64,000 bases of DNA from Arthrobacter_E sp041360795 (GCF_041360795.1 NZ_JBFUPW010000004.1:124001-188000), one strand, 5' to 3'. Positions 1-9,033 are shown, counted from the first letter of the stretch. Program-made: numbers and translations. Notes: a model not told the origin generated them from the sequence alone.

Positions 1-68
1 CACACCCGCTCGGGCGTGGCTTCTACCTCGGTGGTCGCTTCGATGCGGAATTCGCGGTTCTCACTCAT
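1..68 (-). CDS. SRPBCC/AHSA1-type protein, N-terminal fragment (cut by window edge)
   Basis: Only the first 22 codons are visible, starting at the ATG at 68 (MSENREFRIEATTEVEATPE). The alternating charged/hydrophobic start followed by a TPERV-like turn is how START/SRPBCC (Aha1-like) domains usually begin. The ATG overlaps the stop of the upstream ArsR-type gene by eight bases, so the two are translationally coupled. ArsR-SRPBCC pairs are a common actinobacterial arrangement in which the regulator controls its partner. The family call is an inference from a short fragment and its context. Confidence 0.5.
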   Translation of the reverse strand, partial: MSENREFRIEATTEVEATPERV

Positions 69-708
69 GGTCCTGCTCCTTGTCCGGGGTGTCGGTGATG
101 TCGTGCGCCGGCGCGGCAGGCTGCCCACCGGCTTTCAGTTCGGGGTGCAGCGCGAGCACCAGGCGGTGCCGGCGCGCGCCGGGGGTGTCGGCGTCGTGAT
201 ACTTCTCCACGAGGGAGTCGACGACGGCGGAGAGCTCCTGCGCGAACTCCGCGCGGTCGCGGGCGCTGGCGAAGCTGAGCTCGGCGTCGATCGCGAAGGT
301 CGCCAGCGGCTTCCGCGCGGCGACGGCGCCCGCGATCAGCTTGCCCACCTCCTGGACGAGCCGCCCGGCGAGGGCGAGCATCCAGAAGGCGGAGAAGCGG
401 TCCGTGTACTTCTCGGGTTTCGGCGCCATGGAGGCCAGTGCCAGCGGCGAGATCAGGTAGGAGCCGGCACTGGACTGCATGACCCGCTCGGTCATATTGC
501 CCTTGCGCCGTTCCTCGACCAGCTGGACGAGCCCGGCCGATTCGAGCGCCTTCAGGTGGTAGTTCACCTTCTGACGAGGTGCCCCGATCCGTCCGGCGAC
601 CGTGGCCGCCGACGCGGGCTCCACGAGCGCTTCCAGGATCCGCGAGCGCATCGGGTCCAGCGAGACCTCTGCGACCTGGGGATCCTCGATCACTTCGATG
701 TCCTTCAT
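61..708 (-). CDS. ArsR-type winged-helix transcriptional regulator
   Basis: A 215-residue protein with an N-terminal winged helix at about residues 15-85. It contains DPMRSRILEALVEPASAATV, then a recognition region with RQKVNYHLKALESAGLV, typical of ArsR/HTH_20 domains. No CxC metal-binding motif is visible, so metal sensing is unlikely. The C-terminal half is Ala/Glu-rich and helical, probably for dimerisation. The stop overlaps the start of the SRPBCC gene downstream, indicating a two-gene operon. The upstream region (709-760) is AT-rich and probably holds the promoter. The ligand is unknown. Confidence 0.8.
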   Translation of the reverse strand: MKDIEVIEDPQVAEVSLDPMRSRILEALVEPASAATVAGRIGAPRQKVNYHLKALESAGLVQLVEERRKGNMTERVMQSSAGSYLISPLALASMAPKPEKYTDRFSAFWMLALAGRLVQEVGKLIAGAVAARKPLATFAIDAELSFASARDRAEFAQELSAVVDSLVEKYHDADTPGARRHRLVLALHPELKAGGQPAAPAHDITDTPDKEQDHE

Positions 709-764
709 GGCTTCATGATTTCACCGACAAATTTTCTTGTCAAGGACATTTTTCCCTTCCTGCC

Positions 765-834
765 ATCGACTGCTCCATAGGACGCGTTTCCGGGCCGGAA
801 ATCGCGGAAAACGGCATCGTATGGAGCAGTCGAT
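765..834. repeat. 15-bp perfect inverted repeat, 40-base loop
   Basis: Arms 765-779 (ATCGACTGCTCCATA) and 820-834 are exact reverse complements. The repeat lies between the 3' end of the VOC gene and the 5' end of the ArsR-type gene, both on the minus strand. It could be a weak terminator for the VOC gene or a regulatory site. The long loop and lack of a T-tract argue against a classical intrinsic terminator. Confidence 0.6.
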
Positions 835-881
835 CAGAAGGGGCGGGAGCGGGCGGAGGGGCTGGGAGAAGACGCGGGGCT

Positions 882-1319
882 TCAGAGCGCTTCGGCGACC
901 TCGACCAGGATTCCTTCGGGGCCGCGGAGGTACGCCAGCAGGAAGACGTCCTGGTAATTGACCAGTTCGCGCACGAGGCCGTAGCCCGCGGCCTCGGCGC
1001 GCGCCACGACGTCGCGCACGTCATCCACCTGGTAGCAGACGTGGCTGAAACCGTAGGTGTTCACCGGGCGGCCTTCGGAGTCGCCTTCGGCGGGCGGCGC
1101 GATGAACCGGGTGAACTCGAGTTTCCCCTCCCCGCCGCCGGGAGGACGGACCATCGCCATCTCCACCTGAGTCCCGTCGAGCCCGTTGACCCGGTCCGCC
1201 CAGGGGCCTCCGACTTCGGCACGGCCCTCCACCTCGAAGCCGATCGCCTCGAAGAACGCGATGGCGCCGTCCAGATCCCGCACGGTCACACCCACATGGT
1301 CCAGCCTGAAAGTGGTCAT
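882..1319 (-). CDS. VOC family (glyoxalase/bleomycin resistance-like) protein
   Basis: A 145-residue protein beginning TTFRLDHVGVTVRDLDGAI and ending GPEGILVEVAEAL, the two halves of a vicinal-oxygen-chelate fold. Candidate metal ligands are the His in LDHVGV, the Glu in KLEFTRF, the His in FSHVCYQV and the final Glu in ILVEVAE. The length fits a single two-module VOC domain, as in methylmalonyl-CoA epimerase or glyoxalase I relatives. The substrate cannot be named from sequence. It is a monocistronic minus-strand gene, divergent from the pseudouridine synthase. Confidence 0.8.
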   Translation of the reverse strand: MTTFRLDHVGVTVRDLDGAIAFFEAIGFEVEGRAEVGGPWADRVNGLDGTQVEMAMVRPPGGGEGKLEFTRFIAPPAEGDSEGRPVNTYGFSHVCYQVDDVRDVVARAEAAGYGLVRELVNYQDVFLLAYLRGPEGILVEVAEAL

Positions 1320-1387
1320 GGCGCCAGCCTACGCCGCGGCCATCGCGTCGGGGAGCCCCCGGATGAGCCGTCCGCGCCGCGTCGAGA

Positions 1388-1434
1388 TTGCACTTTCTCG
1401 GGGTTCCGCACCCCGGAGGCCCGAGAAAGTGCAA
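1388..1434. repeat. 15-bp perfect inverted repeat between divergent genes
   Basis: Arms 1388-1402 (TTGCACTTTCTCGGG) and 1420-1434 are exact reverse complements around a 17-base loop. The element lies between the start of the VOC gene (1319, minus) and the start of the pseudouridine synthase (1482, plus). It therefore follows no gene end and cannot be an ordinary terminator. It may act as an operator, or belong to the long intergenic hairpins seen elsewhere in the window. Confidence 0.6.
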
Positions 1435-1469
1435 GGTCACGCGAGTGCCGAGCCGACCAACGGGCCCAC

Positions 1470-1475
1470 TAAACT
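1470..1475 (+). promoter_or_regulatory. -10 hexamer TAAACT, leaderless start
   Basis: TAAACT is followed by exactly six bases and then the GTG at 1482. No ribosome binding site precedes the start. The same TANNNT-N6-start arrangement recurs at about a dozen other genes in the window, which supports leaderless transcription. Confidence 0.5.
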
Positions 1476-1481
1476 GTCCCG

Positions 1482-2447
1482 GTGATGAAATCCCCCTTGC
1501 CGGTCCGCGACGGCGTCAACGCCACCCGCCTGCGCCTGCCGCACGACGGCCCGTGGGAGACCGCGCTGGAGTACATGCTGCACCGCTGGGGTCACATCGA
1601 CCCGCAGGGGATCCTGGACCGCTTCGACGCCGGGGAGATCGTCGGCGAGTCCGGAGCGCCCCTGGACCGCACCACTCCCCTCCGGGATCACACCTTCATC
1701 TGGTACTACCGCACCCTCCCGTCCGAGGAGCGGCTGCCGGTCGAGCTGTCCATCCTGCATCAGGACGGCGACCTGCTCGTGGTGGACAAGCCGCACTTCC
1801 TGCCCACGACGCCGGGCGGCACCTACATCCAGGAGTCCGCCCTGGTCAGGCTGCGGAAGCTGCTCGACATCCCGGATCTCATCCCCATGCACCGCCTCGA
1901 CCGCATGACGGCGGGCGTGCTGCTCTTCTCCACCAATCCGGAGACACGAGGGAAGTACCAGGTCCTCTTCGAGAAACGGAAGGTCCAGAAGGAGTACGAG
2001 TGCGTGTCCGCCGTCGTCCCCGCGGACGGCTTCGCCGACCCGGTATTCCCGGCGCTGGTCCGCAACCGGATGACCAAGTCCCGCGATTACCTGCTGGCGC
2101 AGGTCGTCGACGGTGAGCCGAACACGGAGACGCGCATCGAACGCCGGGAGGTCATCGAGCCGGCGCACCGGACAGCAGCGCACGACGACGGCCACCCCCG
2201 CGGGCGCGCCCTCTACCGCCTGGAGCCGCACACCGGGAAGACGCATCAGCTGCGCGTGCACATGGCGTCGCTGGGGCTGGGGATCCTGAATGACCCCTTC
2301 TACCCGGTCCTGCTGGACCAGGCCCCGGACGACTACGATCGTCCGCTCCAGCTGCTGGCCCGCGGGATCCGCTTCGTCGATCCGCTGTCCGGCAAGCCCG
2401 TGGAATACCGCAGTGAGCTGACGCTGTCGGAGGCGCGGCGCGGCTGA
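1482..2447 (+). CDS. RluA-family pseudouridine synthase
   Basis: A 321-residue protein that converts uridine to pseudouridine in RNA. The family catalytic motif is at residues 137-144 (MHRLDRMTAG), with D140 as the catalytic aspartate. It is preceded by LLVVDKPHFLPTTP and followed by a C-terminal HQLRVHMASLG block, both RluA/RluC hallmarks. The N-terminus (residues 10-80) looks like a shortened S4-like region. The target (23S rRNA or tRNA) cannot be decided. The start is GTG 1482 or ATG 1485, and the upstream -10 spacing supports 1482. Confidence 0.88.
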   Translation: MMKSPLPVRDGVNATRLRLPHDGPWETALEYMLHRWGHIDPQGILDRFDAGEIVGESGAPLDRTTPLRDHTFIWYYRTLPSEERLPVELSILHQDGDLLVVDKPHFLPTTPGGTYIQESALVRLRKLLDIPDLIPMHRLDRMTAGVLLFSTNPETRGKYQVLFEKRKVQKEYECVSAVVPADGFADPVFPALVRNRMTKSRDYLLAQVVDGEPNTETRIERREVIEPAHRTAAHDDGHPRGRALYRLEPHTGKTHQLRVHMASLGLGILNDPFYPVLLDQAPDDYDRPLQLLARGIRFVDPLSGKPVEYRSELTLSEARRG

Positions 2448-2485
2448 CGCCCCGCAGTCCGGCAGGCCGGCCCAGCCGGACCCGC

Positions 2486-2890
2486 TCAGTAGTTCGCGAA
2501 GCGGCCGGCCAGACCCATGCCGACCCCCAGCACCCAGAGCACACCGAAACCGACGCCGATCCAGCCGAGGACCTTGCCCGCCGTCGCCGTCACGCCGAGA
2601 GCCTCGGCCCGGCCGGCCTGCACGATCGCCAAAGGTCCGAACACGATCCCCAGGACGAACAGGCCGAGCACCCCGAACACGGTGGCCTGCGAACGGTGCC
2701 CGACGCCCTGCAGATACGCCGTCTGGCTCTCGACCGTCAGCTGCCCGTCCCGCAGCCGGTTCAGATACGCGGCGTCCTGACTGGGTCGGGAACCGGCGAC
2801 CACTGCGAGGATGACGAGCGCGGCCACCACCCCCAGGGTCAGGACGATGATGAGCAGGACCGGCCCCGGGCCGTCGAACAGTCTTCCCAT
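2486..2890 (-). CDS. small integral membrane protein of unknown function
   Basis: A 134-residue protein from ATG 2890, which is preceded by a GGGGG tract suited to ribosome binding. The open frame extends further upstream without a better signal. Three hydrophobic helices are visible: about residues 12-35, then a soluble stretch (DAAYLNRLRDGQLTVESQTA), then two close C-terminal helices at about 70-90 and 105-128. The architecture resembles DUF4190-like actinobacterial membrane proteins, but no motif is decisive. It lies convergent with the pseudouridine synthase and divergent from dedA. Confidence 0.6.
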   Translation of the reverse strand: MGRLFDGPGPVLLIIVLTLGVVAALVILAVVAGSRPSQDAAYLNRLRDGQLTVESQTAYLQGVGHRSQATVFGVLGLFVLGIVFGPLAIVQAGRAEALGVTATAGKVLGWIGVGFGVLWVLGVGMGLAGRFANY

Positions 2891-2997
2891 GGAAATACCC
2901 CCAAAGATCTCCGGACGAGTGATCCGCACCAGCGGACGATGCCTACTGTACCGGCCCTGCCACGGCCGTCCCGGCCCCACCCCGGGCCCCGGTGACG

Positions 2998-3003
2998 TAC
3001 CTT
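2998..3003 (+). promoter_or_regulatory. -10 hexamer TACCTT, leaderless start of dedA
   Basis: TACCTT lies six bases before the ATG at 3010, with no Shine-Dalgarno sequence between them. This supports ATG 3010 over the in-frame GTG at 2992. Confidence 0.4.
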
Positions 3004-3009
3004 GTTGCC

Positions 3010-3600
3010 ATGGACTTCTCCGATCCCACCACGTGGAGCACCGCGCTCTACTGGTGGATCGTCCCCCTGGTGATGGCGGACACCGTCTTCCCGCCTCTCC
3101 CGTCCGAGGCTCTCGTGGTGGCGGCGGGCGCTCTCGCGGCCGAGGGGCACTGCTCGCTCCCCCTGGCGCTGGCCCTCGCCGCGCTCGGGTCCTTCCTGGG
3201 TGAACTCGCGGTGTTCCTGCTGTTCAAACGGCGGCTGGCGCACCTCATGGACCGGTGGAGCCTCACATCGAAAATCCATGCAGGCATCCGCCGCGCGCTG
3301 GAACGCGCCGGGCGGACCCCCACCTACGGCGTGATCATCGGCCTGCGGTTCCTGCCGGGCGGCCGACTGGTCCTGTCCGCGGGCTCCGGAATCGCGGACA
3401 TCCCCACCCGCACGTTCGTCGCGTGCTCGCTGCTGGGCAGCATGCTGTGGGCGACGTGGACCGTCGGGCTCGGCTACGTCACCGGGCAGACCACCCGCCT
3501 GCCGTTCTGGGTCAGCTCGCTGCTGGGCCTGGCGGTGGGTGTGCTCGTGGGCGCCGTGCTGGGGCTCGTGGTCACCCGCCGTCGTCGTCGCTCTCCCTGA
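3010..3600 (+). CDS. DedA family (VTT domain) membrane protein
   Basis: A 196-residue integral membrane protein. The N-terminal re-entrant region carries LPSEALVVAAGALAAEG, followed by GSFLGELAVFLLFKRR. The central RFLPGGRLVLSAGSGIADI block matches the DedA signature (F-x-R-x-x-P-x-x-R, then G). Two C-terminal helices end in a poly-arginine tail. DedA proteins are undecaprenyl-phosphate/phospholipid scramblases or transporters of the cytoplasmic membrane. The gene is convergent with ppc. Confidence 0.85.
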   Translation: MDFSDPTTWSTALYWWIVPLVMADTVFPPLPSEALVVAAGALAAEGHCSLPLALALAALGSFLGELAVFLLFKRRLAHLMDRWSLTSKIHAGIRRALERAGRTPTYGVIIGLRFLPGGRLVLSAGSGIADIPTRTFVACSLLGSMLWATWTVGLGYVTGQTTRLPFWVSSLLGLAVGVLVGAVLGLVVTRRRRRSP

Positions 3601-3620
3601 CCTGGCCCGGACACGACGAC

Positions 3621-3652
3621 GGCGCGGGGCCCGGTCTCCCGGTCCCCGCGCC
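3621..3652. terminator. hairpin between convergent dedA and ppc
   Basis: Arms 3621-3634 and 3639-3652 pair over 14 bases with one mismatch around a TCTC loop. The GC-rich stem between two gene ends fits a bidirectional terminator. No T-tract is present. Confidence 0.6.
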
Positions 3653-3695
3653 ACCCCGCGCCGCTTGGCGCTGTAGGACTCCAGCGCCGTGAGCC

Positions 3696-6530
3696 TCAGC
3701 CCGTGTTGCGCAGGCCGGCGGCCACGCCGTTGATGGTGATGAGCATCGCGCGCTGCAGGGTCTCAGCGATCTCCGACTCCCCGGAGCCCGCCTCCTCCCG
3801 GACACGGCGCAGCAGTTCCACCTGGAGGTAGCTGATCGGGTCCAGGTACTGATCGCGGACGCGCAGGGACCGCTGCAGCGTGGGCTGGGCCTCGAGGAGC
3901 TCCGTCTCCCCCGTCAGGCGCTCCACCTCCTCCACCGTCAGCGCGTGCTCGGCACGGATCGCGTCGAACAGGCGGTGCAGTTCCTCCGGCACCAGGGTTC
4001 CGACGTAGTGGCTCGCGATGTCCATGTCCGTCTTGGCCAGGGTCATCTCGACGTTGGACAGCACCGAGGCGAAGAAGTTCCAGCGCTCCGCCATCTCCTG
4101 GAGCTCGTGCTCCAGACCGGCTTCCCGGGCCGCCTTCAGGCCCGAGCCCACGCCGAACCAGCCGGGCACGATCTGCCTGGACTGGGTCCAGCCGAACACC
4201 CACGGGATGGCCCGCAGACCACCCAGACCGGCCCCGGAATCCGGACGCTTGGACGGCCGGGATCCGATGTTGAGCTGACCCAGCTGCTCCACCGGGGTGG
4301 AGGCGAGGAAGTACGCGGGCAGATCGGGGTCGTCGATCAGCGAGCGGTAGCGGGCGAAGGCGGCGTCGGAGATGACGTCCATGACCTGGCCGTACCGTTC
4401 ACGCTCCTCCTCCGTGGTGCGCGGCGCACGGTGCAGTGCCGAGCCCTGCATGACGGCGGCCAGCGAGAGTTCCAGGTTCTCCCGGGCCAGCTCGGGCAGC
4501 GAGTACTTGTCGCTGATGACCTCGCCCTGCTCGGTGAACTTGATCTCGCCTTCCAGGACGCCGTTCGGCTGGGCGAGGATGGCGTCGTAGGTGGGCCCGC
4601 CGCCGCGGCCCACGGAACCGCCGCGGCCGTGGAAGAGGCGCAGACGCACGCCGTGCTTGAGTGCCACATCGCGGAGCTTGCGCTGCGTCTTGTGGATCTC
4701 CCACTGGCTGGTCATCACACCGGACTCCTTGTTGGAATCCGAGTAGCCGAGCATGATCTCCTGCACGTCTCCGCGCAGCCGCACGAGTTCGCGGTAGGAG
4801 GGATCGGAGAGCAGCTGGTCCACGATCTGCTCCGAGGCCCGCAGCTCGTCCACGGTCTCCAGGAGCGGCGCGAAGCCGATCTTGGCGTACCGGGTCTCGC
4901 CGTGCAGCTGGACGAGTCCCGCCTCGCGGGCCAGGACCGCGGGAGCCAGGACGTCGTCCGCGCCGCGCGTCATTGAGATGATGTACGTCTCGATCACGTC
5001 CGGGCCGTACGCCTTGAGCGCCTGGCGGATGACCCGGAACACGTTGTACGTGTTGTCCGCGGCGCCGTCCAGCACGATCGGGTGGCCCGACAGCGGGCGG
5101 TGCGAGGCCAGCTCGGCCCGCAGCACCTCCCAGCGCTCTTCGCGGGAGAGCTCGGCGTAAGGGCCGCTCAGCTCGCCGATCCGGTCGAACAGCTGCCCGA
5201 CGGCGTCGTGGTGGTGGTCGGCGTGCTCGCGGATGTCCAGCGTGGCGAGCTGGAGCCCGATCGAGGCGACCGCTCGCTGCACCCGGGCCAAGGCGCCGTC
5301 GGCGGCCAGGGACGCGGAGTGCTCGCGCAAGGAGTCCTCCACGAGGCGCAGATCCGCCAGGACCGCCTCGGTGCTGACGTAGTCGCGGCCCGGCTCGTGG
5401 GGGCCGCCGCTGGCGATCCGGCGGCCCGTGTTGAGCAGGCGCGCCTTGATGCAGGTCAGCTTGAGACGGTAGGGCTCCTGGGCGTTCAGCTCGAGGACGC
5501 GCTTGTCGAGGCCCGGCAGCTTCGCCAGGTCCTCCCGGAGCGATTCCTGAAGCGCCTCGCTGGAGCCGGCCAGGGCCGTGGAGTTGGAGAGGACGGAGAT
5601 CAGCTCGTCCAGCAGCGAGATGGCGATCCGGACCGCGTTCTGGTTCTGGAGCTGGAGGATCTCCCGGGTGACCTCGGCGGTCACATTGGGGTTGCCGTCC
5701 CGGTCACCGCCGATCCAGGACCCGAAGCGGATGGGCGCCTTCTCGGCGGGCAGCGTGACGCCGTGCTCGGCCAGGAGGTCGCCGAGTTCGGTCATGACCT
5801 CCGGCATGGCGCCCGTGAGGATGTTGCCGAGGTAGTAGATGGCGTTGCGGGCCTCGTCGATCGGGGTGGGGCGGACCTGACGCAGCTCGTCGGTCTGCCA
5901 CATCTGGTCGATGATCTCGGCCAGTCGGCGGTCCTGGCGGCTGCGCGCCGCGGTGCCGTCCTCGGTGGGCTCGGACAGGACATCGGAGAGGGCGCGGAGC
6001 TTGTCCAGCACGGAGCGGCGCGAGGCCTCCGTGGGGTGGGCGGTGAACACCGGGCGGACGTCGAGTTCGTTGACGAGGTCCTGGAGGGCCTCGGTGCCGG
6101 CGTGTTCGGCGATCTCGGTGACGGCCCGCGCGAGCCAGCCGTCCTTCTCGGCCCGGGAGCGCAAGACGCGGACGCGGTGCACCTGCTCGGCCGCATTCAC
6201 CAGGTGGAAGTAGAAGGCGAAGGCGCGGACCAGGCGAGTGGCCTCCTCGAGCGGCAGGGAGGAGAGCAGTTCGCGGACCTGCTGCGCGACGTCGTCGGCG
6301 CTCCACGGACCGGTGGCGTCACCGACGCCGCGGGCGGCTTCCTTGGACTCCTTGGTCAGCAGGCGCACCTGCTCGACCAGCTTGAGGAGCTCGGGCCCGT
6401 GCTGGCGCACCAGGGACTGCCCCAGGAGCGTGGAGACCCGACGCACGTCGGCGCGCAGCTCCGGGGCCAGTTCCTCACTGGGATCGGCCGGGTTCGGGAC
6501 GGCGGAGGGCAAGGGGCTGTTCAACGGCAT
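3696..6530 (-). CDS. ppc: phosphoenolpyruvate carboxylase
   Basis: A 944-residue enzyme that carboxylates PEP to oxaloacetate to replenish the TCA cycle. The first family signature, VFTAHPTEASRR, has the active-site histidine. FHGRGGSVGRGGGPTYDAI is the glycine-rich PEP-binding block. Other typical blocks are IGSRPSKRP and the C-terminal LLITINGVAAGLRNTG-type end (MLITINGVAAGLRNTG). Length matches bacterial PEPC. ATG 6530 was chosen because AGGAAG lies just upstream and MPLNSPLP starts a normal N-terminus. The frame stays open to 6623 without support. It is monocistronic and convergent with dedA. Confidence 0.95.
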   Translation of the reverse strand: MPLNSPLPSAVPNPADPSEELAPELRADVRRVSTLLGQSLVRQHGPELLKLVEQVRLLTKESKEAARGVGDATGPWSADDVAQQVRELLSSLPLEEATRLVRAFAFYFHLVNAAEQVHRVRVLRSRAEKDGWLARAVTEIAEHAGTEALQDLVNELDVRPVFTAHPTEASRRSVLDKLRALSDVLSEPTEDGTAARSRQDRRLAEIIDQMWQTDELRQVRPTPIDEARNAIYYLGNILTGAMPEVMTELGDLLAEHGVTLPAEKAPIRFGSWIGGDRDGNPNVTAEVTREILQLQNQNAVRIAISLLDELISVLSNSTALAGSSEALQESLREDLAKLPGLDKRVLELNAQEPYRLKLTCIKARLLNTGRRIASGGPHEPGRDYVSTEAVLADLRLVEDSLREHSASLAADGALARVQRAVASIGLQLATLDIREHADHHHDAVGQLFDRIGELSGPYAELSREERWEVLRAELASHRPLSGHPIVLDGAADNTYNVFRVIRQALKAYGPDVIETYIISMTRGADDVLAPAVLAREAGLVQLHGETRYAKIGFAPLLETVDELRASEQIVDQLLSDPSYRELVRLRGDVQEIMLGYSDSNKESGVMTSQWEIHKTQRKLRDVALKHGVRLRLFHGRGGSVGRGGGPTYDAILAQPNGVLEGEIKFTEQGEVISDKYSLPELARENLELSLAAVMQGSALHRAPRTTEEERERYGQVMDVISDAAFARYRSLIDDPDLPAYFLASTPVEQLGQLNIGSRPSKRPDSGAGLGGLRAIPWVFGWTQSRQIVPGWFGVGSGLKAAREAGLEHELQEMAERWNFFASVLSNVEMTLAKTDMDIASHYVGTLVPEELHRLFDAIRAEHALTVEEVERLTGETELLEAQPTLQRSLRVRDQYLDPISYLQVELLRRVREEAGSGESEIAETLQRAMLITINGVAAGLRNTG

Positions 6531-6663
6531 GGGCGCTTCCTCGGGGCAGGGGATGGCCAGTACACGTCGCTGGATACTGAGAGCCAGATCGGCTGGCTGC
6601 TGAGCATGTGATCTTAGCCGCAAGCCACCCCTCAGGGGAACCGTCGGCCGCCGTGCGGACCGT

Positions 6664-7599
6664 TCAGGAAGCGGTCTGCACGGCCTTGACGCGGGGCGCG
6701 TAACCGCTGCGCCAGACGTACACGAGAGCGAGCAGCAGTCCGCCGACGAGGATCACGGCCCACCACGGGAAGCCCGGGATGGTCGGAAGGGCGGCGGCGG
6801 CTTCGAGGTCCGCGGGAGGGGTCGGGGTGACCCGTTCACCGGTGACGAGGATGCGCTGGGAGTTGATGCCGAGCGGGGTGCAGGTCACCAGCGTGACCAG
6901 GTCCTTGCCCGGGACCGCCTGCAGCGGTTTGGTCTGATCCGGGTCCACCACCTGGGTGTTGATCACCCGGTAGCTGATCACTTCACCGGCGACCGAAAGG
7001 CTGAACATGTCGCCCTCCTTGACCCGGTCCAGATCGGTGAACATGGTGGCGTTCGCCAGGCCGCGGTGACCGGTGATGACGGAGTGCGTGCCGGAACCGC
7101 CCACGGGCAGGGAGGTGCCTTCCAGATGGCCGAGACCCTTGAGCAGGGTCTCGTCCGAGGTCCCGTGGTAGATGGGCAGGTCCACCCCGATGGAGGGGAC
7201 CATGAGGCGTGCCATGACCCCGGTGGCGGAGTCTTTGAGGATCGAGTCGTAGTTCAGGGAGCTGTCGCTGCTCTTGCCTTCGCCGGTGGGCAGGCGCTGG
7301 TTGGCGTCGAGGACGGCGCCGGAGGCGAGGGCCTTGTTGTAGGCGTGGGCGAGGCGGAGCTGTTCGTTCTCGCGGCCGCGGTCGGCGTCCACGGACGTCG
7401 CGCTGTTGGCGATCACACGGGACTGCTCGAGCTGGGAGAACCAGGAGGCCGCGGTGGGGTACAGGAGCACCGCCATCCCGGCCAGGGCGATGACGGCGAC
7501 CACCACGGCGGCCACCGGGAGACGCCAGGTGCGGGCGGGGCGGGCAGCGCGCCGGCCCCGGGCGGTGCCCGGGGCCGGCGCTGTGCTGGGAGTGTTCAT
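6664..7599 (-). CDS. class C (pilin-polymerising) sortase
   Basis: A 311-residue transpeptidase that joins pilin subunits through an LPXTG threonine and a pilin-motif lysine. An N-terminal membrane helix (about 27-50) is followed by the sortase barrel. The catalytic triad is visible as H178 (VITGHRG), C240 (TLVTCTPLG) and R249 (INSQRIL). A second C-terminal membrane helix (about 275-298) and basic tail are characteristic of class C. No clear DPW/F lid motif was identified. It is the last gene of the pilus operon, 30 bases after the pilin gene. Confidence 0.92.
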   Translation of the reverse strand: MNTPSTAPAPGTARGRRAARPARTWRLPVAAVVVAVIALAGMAVLLYPTAASWFSQLEQSRVIANSATSVDADRGRENEQLRLAHAYNKALASGAVLDANQRLPTGEGKSSDSSLNYDSILKDSATGVMARLMVPSIGVDLPIYHGTSDETLLKGLGHLEGTSLPVGGSGTHSVITGHRGLANATMFTDLDRVKEGDMFSLSVAGEVISYRVINTQVVDPDQTKPLQAVPGKDLVTLVTCTPLGINSQRILVTGERVTPTPPADLEAAAALPTIPGFPWWAVILVGGLLLALVYVWRSGYAPRVKAVQTAS

Positions 7600-7629
7600 G
7601 AACTCACCCGTTGGTGGTGGTCACCGGTC

Positions 7630-9033
7630 TCAGCGCTGTGCTGCGCGACGGCGGCTGATGACCAGCGCGGCGCCGACGGCGAGCAGGACCAGGGCGATGC
7701 CGGTGACGGTCAGCAGGAGCTGGCCCTCGGCGCCGGTGAACGGCAGGGTCACGGCGGGCTGCTGCGTGTTGGCGATCTTCAGCACGACCGGGGCGGTGTC
7801 ACCGTTGGCCTTGACCGTGACCTGGGTCCACGGATCCTGGGGCAGGGTGTAACCGGCCGGAGCCTGGGTCTCCTTGACCCAGTAGGTCTTGCTGGTGACG
7901 TCGTTGTTGCCGACCCAGAGGCTGATGGAGGCCTTGCCGTTGGCGTCGGTCACGAGGGTGCCCACGGGCTGGGCGGCGTCCTTGGCGGTGTAGATCTCGA
8001 AGTGCGCGCCGGAGAGGGTCTTGCTCTCGTCCTGCTGGGCGTACTTGAGGATCTGCAGCGGGCCCCAGTTGGTGCTCGGCTTGTTGGTGTCGACCTTGGA
8101 GCCGTTGGTGTTAACGGTCGCGGTGTTGGTGATGACGCCGTTGTCGCCCAGGGAGGTGACCTTGGTGGTCACCTTGGCGACGACGGTCTGGCCCGAGGAG
8201 AGCTTGGCCACGCCGGCCGGGGTGAAGGTGATGGTGACGAGGCCGTTGGACTCGGTGACGGTGTAATCGGTGCCCGCGGTGAAGCCGTCCACGGTGGCGG
8301 AGGTGTAGCTCAGGCGGGAGTCCAGCTGGTCGGTGATGACGAAGGACTTGTAGGTGTCACCGGCGGCCAGGGCCGGCACCGGGGCGTTGATGGTCCAGGT
8401 GACCTGGGAGCCCAGGACCGGAGCGACCGGATCGGCCACCTCCTTGGTGGGGGTGGTGGTGTTGATCTTGTTCTTCGGGTACACGTGCACGTCGTAGAGC
8501 CAGTTGCCGTTGCTCTGCGGCAGGGGCAGAGTCACCAGGAACGGCTGGGCCGGGGAGATGACGTTATTGGTGCCCGGGTCCGTTTCGGTGACCAGGTACA
8601 CGGCCTGCGGCAGGGACTGAGTCACGGAGCCGTCGGCGCCGGTGGTCACGCTGACCGGGGTGCCGAACGCGTAGCCGTTCGCCGCCGTCACGTCGGAGGC
8701 CTTGACGCCCTGCAGAAGGTCCCAGCCGGCCTGCGTGTGCAGGTCCAGAGCCTGGCCGTTCTTCGAGGTCACCGGGGTGATCTTGAAGGTCACGCCGGCC
8801 AGGGCGTTGCCGAGCTGCGAGGTGTCGGTCTTCTGGGTGCCGTCACCGGCCGCGCCGGGCGTGCCGTCGTACTTGTGGATCGTCAGCGACGTCGGCGTGG
8901 ACTCGTTGATGTTGCCTGCGGAGGGCGCCGGGGTGTCCGCCTGGGCTGCGGCGGCGCCGCCGACCAGTGCGAGCGCTACGGCGCCGGCCAGTGCGGCGAA
9001 GCGCCGTCCCAGACCAAACGTGGAGTGGCCCAT
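7630..9033 (-). CDS. LPXTG-anchored major pilin (SpaH/EbpB-like)
   Basis: A 467-residue surface protein from ATG 9033, preceded by AAAGGAAAA. It has a signal peptide (about 1-36, cleaved near AAAAQA-DTP). A pilin motif, VYPKNK, supplies the lysine that accepts the next subunit. CnaB-like repeats follow, with an E-box (YWVKETQAPAGYTLP) suggesting internal isopeptide bonds. The end is LPFTG, a hydrophobic helix and RRRAAQR. This is the standard layout for the shaft pilin of a sortase-assembled fibre. It lies between the adhesin and its sortase in one operon. Confidence 0.92.
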   Translation of the reverse strand: MGHSTFGLGRRFAALAGAVALALVGGAAAAQADTPAPSAGNINESTPTSLTIHKYDGTPGAAGDGTQKTDTSQLGNALAGVTFKITPVTSKNGQALDLHTQAGWDLLQGVKASDVTAANGYAFGTPVSVTTGADGSVTQSLPQAVYLVTETDPGTNNVISPAQPFLVTLPLPQSNGNWLYDVHVYPKNKINTTTPTKEVADPVAPVLGSQVTWTINAPVPALAAGDTYKSFVITDQLDSRLSYTSATVDGFTAGTDYTVTESNGLVTITFTPAGVAKLSSGQTVVAKVTTKVTSLGDNGVITNTATVNTNGSKVDTNKPSTNWGPLQILKYAQQDESKTLSGAHFEIYTAKDAAQPVGTLVTDANGKASISLWVGNNDVTSKTYWVKETQAPAGYTLPQDPWTQVTVKANGDTAPVVLKIANTQQPAVTLPFTGAEGQLLLTVTGIALVLLAVGAALVISRRRAAQR

